Shown in pieces: positions 6,386-10,132 of a stretch of DNA of 10,132 nt. The DNA is taken from assembly GCA_028287455.1 (NCBI GenBank), contig JAQBPP010000136.1, positions 1 through 10,132 on the forward strand. Reading direction: 5' to 3'. The notes beneath the pieces were generated by a model. That model was not told where the DNA came from. It saw nothing but the letters and a program-made list of their open reading frames with translations, and searched no databases. This stretch comes from Bacilli bacterium. GTDB taxonomy: Bacteria; Bacillota; Bacilli; Tumebacillales; JAQBPP01. How positions within the stretch are numbered: position 1 is the first letter of the stretch; every line of letters starts with the position of its first letter. Position numbers and translations under genes: made by a program.

Positions 6386-6916
6386 ATGCGCTTGAAACCG
6401 TTAGTGACTTTTTTGGATGAACGTTTTATTCGTTTGCTTAATATGTGGGGCCAAGCGTCTGGCTGGAGATTTGTGATCCCCAAAATCACCCGACTCGGCG
6501 GGGCTACATTTACGACCGCTGTCGTGCTGTCATCGATCTGGTTTGGCAATGAGGAGTTAAAACGAGCCGGTTACAATGCGGCGTTGGGCCTGGCAGGCAG
6601 CACGTTTATTTCCCAACTGCTGAAGAAGTGGACGAAACGGTTTCGTCCCTATCAAAGGAGTTCAGAAATTACGGTGATTGGCAAACCGCTTATTGATCCC
6701 TCGTTTCCATCAGGGCATACAACTGCAATCTTCTCGATTGTCACGGCATTTTCATTCTTTTTTCCTGCATTTAGCGTACTGCTGTTTGCCATTGCCTTCT
6801 TGGTTGGATTGTCGAGAGTTTGTTTAGGCCTTCATTATCCAACGGATGTGATTGCCGGTATGACGCTTGGTATCCTGGCTTCAGTTGGTTCCCACGCAGC
6901 GCTCAACATTTTATAA
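6386..6916 (+). CDS. PAP2-family membrane phosphatase (undecaprenyl-pyrophosphatase or lipid phosphatase type)
   Basis: This is an integral membrane enzyme of 176 residues, probably dephosphorylating a lipid phosphate such as undecaprenyl pyrophosphate at the outer membrane face. The three PAP2 motifs are complete: KKWTKRFRP (80-88, the K-x6-RP motif), PSGH (108-111) with its catalytic His111, and SRVCLGLHYPTD (143-154) with His150 as nucleophile. Hydrophobic segments surround them. ATG 6386 is chosen because AAGGAGG (6373-6379) lies 6 bases upstream. The longer frame from 6293 would run through the DnaA boxes and the promoter. The gene is divergent from sda. Substrate cannot be told from sequence: BcrC-like undecaprenyl-pyrophosphatase and phosphatidylglycerophosphatase-like functions are both possible. 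Confidence 0.9.
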   Translation: MRLKPLVTFLDERFIRLLNMWGQASGWRFVIPKITRLGGATFTTAVVLSSIWFGNEELKRAGYNAALGLAGSTFISQLLKKWTKRFRPYQRSSEITVIGKPLIDPSFPSGHTTAIFSIVTAFSFFFPAFSVLLFAIAFLVGLSRVCLGLHYPTDVIAGMTLGILASVGSHAALNIL

Positions 6917-6940
6917 CAGATGCATATACTAGCAGCAAAA

Positions 6941-7006
6941 AAAGGGTGTATCACACGTAGTCACTTTGGCCGAAAACCAAAGTAGCGACGTTCTGATACA
7001 CCTTTT
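6941..7006. terminator. bidirectional terminator between the PAP2 and CBS genes
   Basis: The outer stem 6941-6953 pairs with 6994-7006 over 13 bp (one G-T). The inner helix ACTTTGG (6963-6969) pairs with CCAAAGT (6977-6983), and an ACGT/ACGT helix (6955-6958/688-6991) lies between. The minus-strand exit is a run of seven T, the plus-strand exit TTTTCTTGT. It serves both convergent genes. Confidence 0.88.
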
Positions 7007-7021
7007 CTTGTCAGGTGCAGA

Positions 7022-7450
7022 TTAAAGAACACTTTTAGCCCCTTCCGAGATTTCGGACAGCGCATAACCTGCTTCGTTTTCATGGATTGAAATGACTGCC
7101 AGGTCACCAATTGCGCAAATACCAATCAAGCGGTCATTTTCCACAATCGGCAGACGGCGAATCTTTTGCCGAGCCATTAAATCAGCAGCTTCATTTGCAG
7201 ACATATCCGGACTGCCAGTGATGACGTCTGACGTCATAGCATCCTGACACACCGCATTGTTCACATCTCTTTCGTTAGCGATAATGTTTAAGACAATGTC
7301 ACGGTCTGTTAAGCAACCGACAACCTTGTCTCCTTCACAAATGGGGATCATACCAACGTCCTCGGCTTGCATCAATTTCGCTGCTTTCGTAATTGAATCG
7401 CGAGGATGGCAAGTCTCCACACGTTGAGTCATCAGTTCGCGTAATTTCAT
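7022..7450 (-). CDS. tandem CBS-domain protein
   Basis: A 142-residue cytoplasmic protein made only of two CBS domains (about residues 7-60 and 72-125). Such Bateman modules bind adenine nucleotides or similar ligands and act as sensors. The first domain has MTQRVETCHP and LTDRDIVL (47-54), the second MTSDVITGSP and then RRLPIVENDRLIGI, ending at GDLA (115-118). ATG 7450 is chosen because AGGAGG (7463-7458) lies 7 bases upstream. The frame is open back to 7534 but that extension lacks coding character. It resembles the small stand-alone CBS proteins of bacilli (YhcV type). Ligand and partner are unknown. The gene lies 91 bases after the membrane protein gene on the same strand, so co-transcription is possible but not shown. 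Confidence 0.9.
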   Translation of the reverse strand: MKLRELMTQRVETCHPRDSITKAAKLMQAEDVGMIPICEGDKVVGCLTDRDIVLNIIANERDVNNAVCQDAMTSDVITGSPDMSANEAADLMARQKIRRLPIVENDRLIGICAIGDLAVISIHENEAGYALSEISEGAKSVL

Positions 7451-7541
7451 TGCAAAACCTCCTCTACAGTTTTGAAAGTCGCAAGGCTTGCACGCGCGCC
7501 TATGTACTAGCATATCCGGAGATGGGACAAGCAATTCCGAT

Positions 7542-7886
7542 CTACTCGGTGGGAACTGCTGGACGGGTTTTCAGCGCTGCAAAAATGGCCCAGGTAGACA
7601 GACCTAAACACAGCAGCGCTTCGAAAGGCTGCAGCCGGTAACCAAGCAGCGCGGGCAGGGTGAAACTTAGGATTGCAAGTACTAGATAAACGACACCGAT
7701 AATCCAGGTCCACTTATGCAGCCAGGCTTCTTTAACAGATGCCAAAGAGATCAGAGCGAGCACAGCAAAAATCAGCCAACTTCTTTGCTCAAGCTGTATC
7801 AGTCCGCTAAGCAGGTTCTGTTGAAATAATCCTATCGTCATTAAAGTCAACAACAACCAACCGTTGACGCGTTGGAAATTTTGCAT
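7542..7886 (-). CDS. four-helix membrane protein of unknown function
   Basis: A 114-residue, strongly hydrophobic protein with four predicted transmembrane helices at about residues 8-28, 36-52, 59-79 and 87-105. They are joined by short loops with Lys and Arg (KEAWLHKW at 52-59, KTR at 106-108). There is no cleavable signal peptide and no recognised catalytic motif. The start ATG 7886 has GGGGAG 4 bases upstream. The family was not recognised. It precedes the CBS-domain gene and is divergent from the small acidic protein gene at 8001. Between the two divergent genes, the minus strand carries CATACTA (about 7938-7932) with TTCATA 15 bases upstream, a weak match to a SigG-type forespore promoter. 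Confidence 0.75.
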   Translation of the reverse strand: MQNFQRVNGWLLLTLMTIGLFQQNLLSGLIQLEQRSWLIFAVLALISLASVKEAWLHKWTWIIGVVYLVLAILSFTLPALLGYRLQPFEALLCLGLSTWAIFAALKTRPAVPTE

Positions 7887-8000
7887 GGTTCTCCCCTACT
7901 TTGCAAGTTGTCCATTTTGGCAGTTACTAGATAGTATGCATGGGTTCTACTCGTATGAATGATTTCATTAGAGGGAGTCTATTAAACAGGGGGTGGTCAG

Positions 8001-8228
8001 ATGGCGGAAAAAGAATTGCGCGAAGTGGACATTCCTTGGCAGCATACAGCCCTTGAAAATTGGAGTGAACAAGTGGATCCGTTTATCATGTCGGGGGATC
8101 AGTATGAAAATGCGCATGATCCGGGTTATGAAAGAACAGAAACGCAAGAACTTCTCTCGGGCAACAAAACAGGCACGTTCCCGCCCTTTATGCATCCTAC
8201 GCACGATGTCACTTATGATGTCGAGTAA
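8001..8228 (+). CDS. small acidic hydrophilic protein, function unknown
   Basis: A 75-residue soluble protein starting MAEKELREVDIPWQHTALEN and ending TFPPFMHPTHDVTYDVE. It is rich in Asp, Glu, Gln and Asn, with conserved-looking blocks VDPFIMSGDQYEN and FPPFMHPTHDV. There is no signal peptide or membrane segment. ATG 8001 has a strong AGGGGGTGG (7988-7996) ribosome binding site. The overlapping frame from 7993 lacks one and reads as a Lys/Arg-rich shadow. It resembles small Bacillales proteins of the DUF3905 type, but I am not certain. Its setting among sporulation-related genes would fit a spore or mother-cell protein. That is inference only. Confidence 0.72.
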   Translation: MAEKELREVDIPWQHTALENWSEQVDPFIMSGDQYENAHDPGYERTETQELLSGNKTGTFPPFMHPTHDVTYDVE

Positions 8229-8253
8229 CATGCGCGGGCTTTACGTGTGAACA

Positions 8254-8287
8254 CAGACAGGCCCGGGACTGTTCCCTGGCCTGTCTG
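8254..8287. terminator. strong hairpin between the small acidic protein gene and merR
   Basis: CAGACAGGCC (8254-8263) pairs perfectly with GGCCTGTCTG (8278-8287). An inner GGG/CCC helix encloses the loop ACTGTT. It sits between the two convergent genes, 25 bases after one stop and 5 before the other, so a bidirectional terminator is the likely role. Neither exit has a proper T-run, which is unusual. Confidence 0.55.
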
Positions 8288-8291
8288 CTGC

Positions 8292-8759
8292 TTACATATT
8301 GTTTGTGAAGATGCTGGGATCCAGGAGCAATAAAATCGCTTGTGCCAAAGATAATCCTTGTGCCAATGCACGCTTGATTGAGGTGTTTACATCGGACTGC
8401 ACCCCCAATTGAATAGCGTTCACCAGCTCCGGTTTCATTGATGTGACTTCCCGTTCGATCGTGAGCAGATCTTCCTGCAGCTTATGGACTCGTTCCAGCA
8501 GGTGATTTGGATCTGATAAGTGTTCACGCGCCTCATCTAAACGTGCCTTAATTTCTTCCAATGAAAACTTCTTGGCTTTCATTTCATGTATATAAGCAAG
8601 ACGCTCCAAACACTCCTGGTTGTAAATCCGGTAGTTTCCTTCTGAACGATCTTCGGCCATCAAGAGACCGATGCGGGTATAGAAATCAATCGTCCGCCTG
8701 CTGACGCCGGTGATGCGTGACAGCTCACCAATCCGATACTGTTTCTCCTCGTCCTGCAT
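8292..8759 (-). CDS. MerR-family transcriptional regulator
   Basis: A 155-residue DNA-binding regulator. The N-terminal winged helix-turn-helix reads YRIGELSRITGVSRRTIDFY (the classic MerR opening), then TRIGLLMAEDRSEGNYRIYN. It continues with HEMKAKKFSLEEIKARLDEA into a long coiled-coil dimerisation helix, about residues 75-110. The C-terminal part has no Cys cluster, so a metal-binding MerR/CueR/ZntR role is unlikely, and there is no drug-binding GyrI-like domain. It ends in a short hydrophobic tail (AILLLLDPSIF). ATG 8759 is preferred, with GAGGTG 5 bases upstream. ATG 8777 with AAAGG is the alternative. An operator-like repeat lies in its own promoter, suggesting autoregulation. No adjacent target gene is evident. 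Confidence 0.9.
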   Translation of the reverse strand: MQDEEKQYRIGELSRITGVSRRTIDFYTRIGLLMAEDRSEGNYRIYNQECLERLAYIHEMKAKKFSLEEIKARLDEAREHLSDPNHLLERVHKLQEDLLTIEREVTSMKPELVNAIQLGVQSDVNTSIKRALAQGLSLAQAILLLLDPSIFTNNM

Positions 8760-8793
8760 TCGATTCACCTCATTCATGCAACCTTTGTTCTCT

Positions 8794-8823
8794 ATTGTAA
8801 GGTACAGTAATTTGTACAGTCAA
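8794..8823 (-). promoter_or_regulatory. merR promoter with operator-like repeat
   Basis: On the minus strand TTGACT (8823-8818) is followed after 18 bases by TACAAT (8799-8794). The spacer contains GTACA (8802-8806) and TGTAC (8813-8817) as an inverted repeat. On the plus strand GTACAGT also occurs twice at a 12-bp distance (8802 and 8814). MerR regulators typically bind a dyad between -35 and -10 in a long spacer, so autoregulation is likely. Confidence 0.6.
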
Positions 8824-8928
8824 ACGTTCTTGTTTTTGAATCCTATCCGAAAGCTGCGCTTAACGTTATAATAAACGAAACAGGAGTTTATCTGCGTACT
8901 AAACTGAAAGGAATTGGAGTAACGCCCA

Positions 8929-9279
8929 ATTGACATTGATGTGGAAATGAAAAAATCGCTTGGATCTAAACAATATTTTGCTGGTCTGGTGCAATTGGTG
9001 GAACAACAGTTAAGCAGTGTGGATGAGCGTGCGGGCGTCCTGCTTGAACTGGAAAACGTGGGAGATGTTCCCTGTTTGGTGTGCAGCTGGCAAAGAGAAG
9101 AATATTCTGAAGAGGTCATTCACAAGCTGGCGGCAGTCGTCTGTGATTTGCTGCACGACGTGACGGCGGTGGAAGACCACGTTGAATCCCGACTGCTGGA
9201 TGATTTGGAACAATACATCCAGAAGCAGCCGCATTTATTTGTGGACGGTTGGATTAAATTTCGATTTCGAATCAGCTGA
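8929..9279 (+). pseudogene. ytxC: 5' remnant of the sporulation gene ytxC
   Basis: The frame reads IDIDVEMKKSLG at its start, GVLLELENVGD in the middle, and LFVDGWIKFRFRIS before TGA 9277-9279. It resembles the N-terminal part of YtxC, a conserved sporulation protein of about 280 residues encoded just before thrS in Bacillus. The last block aligns with the family's conserved F..GF..FRL..Y. The C-terminal 160 or so residues are missing, and none of the three frames carries them on before the thrS promoter begins 7 bases later. The start is odd too. GGAG (8916-8919) is 9 bases from an ATT at 8929, which would align with the usual ATG, while GTG 8941 and ATG 8947 lack a proper site. A perfect TATAAT lies at 8867-8872 without a clear -35. 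It could still make a short protein, and assignment rests on weak similarity plus synteny. Confidence 0.6.
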
Positions 9280-9285
9280 TTCATC

Positions 9286-9314
9286 TTGACTTTTGTAGTG
9301 CCCGCTTCTATAAT
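9286..9314 (+). promoter_or_regulatory. SigA promoter of thrS
   Basis: TTGACT (9286-9291), 17 bases, TATAAT (9309-9314): a near-perfect vegetative promoter, placed directly after the broken ytxC. Transcription should start near 9321, just ahead of the T-box leader. Confidence 0.88.
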
Positions 9315-9320
9315 TTTTGT

Positions 9321-9614
9321 TAAACTTACAGACAGTTGATATTCCAAATGTAATGATAAGGACACGTCCTGAAGACCAACATTTCTCCAGAGAGAGCGTA
9401 CCTAGGCTGCAAGTGCGCTCAGAAATGACTTTGGACACCCCCTTTGAACAGATATCTGAACGCGGCAGCACCCTGCTGTCGTTAGTAAGAGATTCCGGCG
9501 CGTCCGTTAACTCGTATCAGAGAGACCTAGGTTAGTCGAGGTCTGAATTTGGGTGGAACCACGTGACATGCGCACGTCCCTTAACCGGGACGGCTCGCGC
9601 ATGTTTTGCTTTTT
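9321..9614 (+). ncRNA. threonine T-box riboswitch (thrS leader)
   Basis: This leader senses uncharged tRNA-Thr and controls thrS by antitermination. Stem I is closed by GTT+GATAT (9335-9342) with ATATC+AAC (9452-9461). It has the AGAGAG region (9391-9396) and a distal GAGCG/CGCTC helix (9394-9398/9416-9420). The specifier is most likely ACC (Thr) at 9437-9439. A CAGCA/TGCTG hairpin follows (9466-9478). The T-box is GGGTGGAACCACG (9551-9563). The antiterminator is GGG (9551-9553) with CCC (9578-9580), a 7-base TGGAACC bulge, and ACGTG (9561-9565) with CACGT (9573-9577). The TGGA pairs with a tRNA ending UCCA, predicting U at the discriminator position. Confidence 0.93.
9566..9614 (+). terminator. 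T-box intrinsic terminator
   Basis: ACATGCGC (9566-9573) pairs with GCGCATGT (9597-9604), and CGTCCC (9575-9580) with GGGACG (9587-9592) around a TTAACC loop. TTTTGCTTTTT follows. Its 5' arm uses the same bases as the antiterminator, so the two structures exclude each other. Confidence 0.92.
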
Positions 9615-9662
9615 CCCGGCCGTCCCGCTGCTTTTGAAAGTCAAGCTTAGGAGGCCATACAG

Positions 9663-10132
9663 ATGTCAATGACAGTGGATCAACAGATCAAAGTTACGTT
9701 AAAAGACGGATCCGTACGGGAATTTGCAGCAGGAACAACCGTCGGAGAAGTGGCAGCAGCGCTGTCCAATCGTCTGCGCAAAGAGGCTGTAGCAGGTACA
9801 ATTAATGGTCAGACGGTCGAACTATGGCGTCCTATTTTGACTGACGCCAACGTGGAAATTTTCACACTGGATGATCCAGTTGGACTCGACACAATGCGGC
9901 ATTCGTGTGCGCATGTAATGGCGCAAGCAGTAGCGCGGTTATGGCCAGACACCAAGTTTGCGATAGGACCAGTGATTGAAAATGGATTCTATTATGACTT
10001 CGCCGATCATGATTTTGCGCCAGAGGATTTGCCATTAATTGAGCAGGAAATGCAGAAGATTATCAAAGAGGATTAACCAATTGTGCGAGAAGTGATGTCG
10101 CAGGGTCAGGCACTGGAGCTGTTTGAACAGCG
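9663..10132 (+). CDS. thrS: threonyl-tRNA synthetase, N-terminal part, with an in-frame TAA; runs off the window
   Basis: This enzyme charges tRNA-Thr with threonine. ATG 9663 has AGGAGG (9649-9654) 8 bases upstream. The first residues form the TGS domain (about 7-70, VTLKDGSVREFAAGTTVGE, then GTINGQTVELW). The editing domain follows with the HxxxH metal-type motif His80/His84 (MRHSCAHVMAQAV), then FAIGPVIENGFYYDFADH. A TAA at 10074-10076 ends the frame after 137 residues, in KIIKED-stop. The same frame resumes at once with PIVREVMSQGQALELFEQ, typical ThrRS sequence, and stays open to the window edge. A single base change (TTA Leu to TAA) explains the break. As written it encodes a truncated, inactive protein. 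A sequencing error or a second thrS copy are both possible. Confidence 0.9.

Noticed and set aside
8820..9119. A 99-codon minus-strand frame over the ytxC remnant
   Set aside because: The Ser/Thr/Cys-rich composition is typical of an antisense shadow, and it overlaps the merR promoter.
10074..10076. TAA in thrS as a recoded codon like the TGA at 1724
   Set aside because: TAA is not a Sec codon, the position is not a redox site, and no special structure follows. A mutation or sequence error is simpler.

Overview
The window looks like a chromosomal stretch from a low-to-mid GC, endospore-forming Firmicute (Bacillales-like). The evidence is the sporulation checkpoint protein Sda, a remnant of the sporulation gene ytxC next to thrS, a T-box leader, strong AGGAGG ribosome binding sites, and SigA-type promoters. 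No transposase, integrase, phage gene, tRNA, rRNA or CRISPR array was seen. Most of the region is core or housekeeping DNA.

Layout, left to right. (1) 1-160 holds a possible gene tail and a hairpin terminator. (2) Citrate synthase lies on the minus strand (160-1257). (3) A small plus-strand unit carries a 45-residue His/Met-rich lipoprotein (1449-1586) and then a SelW-like (Rdx family) protein (1679-1933). In the latter, the second redox residue of the CxxC-type motif is an in-frame TGA followed by a compact hairpin, so it is probably a selenoprotein. A terminator closes the unit. (4) A class B penicillin-binding protein 2 (2074-4017) converges on an RsmF-like rRNA m5C methyltransferase (4031-5476). 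(5) acpS (5546-5953) converges on a 46-codon sda (6012-6152) that is easy to miss. (6) Upstream of sda lies a dense cluster of about seven DnaA boxes (6212-6320), which also covers the likely promoter of a divergent PAP2-family phosphatase (6386-6916). (7) A two-CBS-domain protein (7022-7450) and a four-helix membrane protein (7542-7886) lie on the minus strand. They are divergent from a 75-residue acidic protein of unknown function (8001-8228). (8) A MerR-family regulator (8292-8759) has an operator-like repeat between its -35 and -10 boxes. (9) The 5' half of ytxC (8929-9279) is cut short and followed by a consensus SigA promoter, a complete threonine T-box riboswitch (about 9320-9614) and the start of thrS (9663 onward). 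As written, thrS has an in-frame TAA at 10074-10076.

Shared functions are cell envelope synthesis (PBP2, PAP2/undecaprenyl-pyrophosphate recycling), lipid carrier activation (AcpS), translation (RsmF, ThrRS) and the link between DNA replication and sporulation (Sda/DnaA). The most notable points are the putative selenoprotein W with its SECIS-like hairpin, the sda/DnaA-box module, and the two interrupted genes at the right end.
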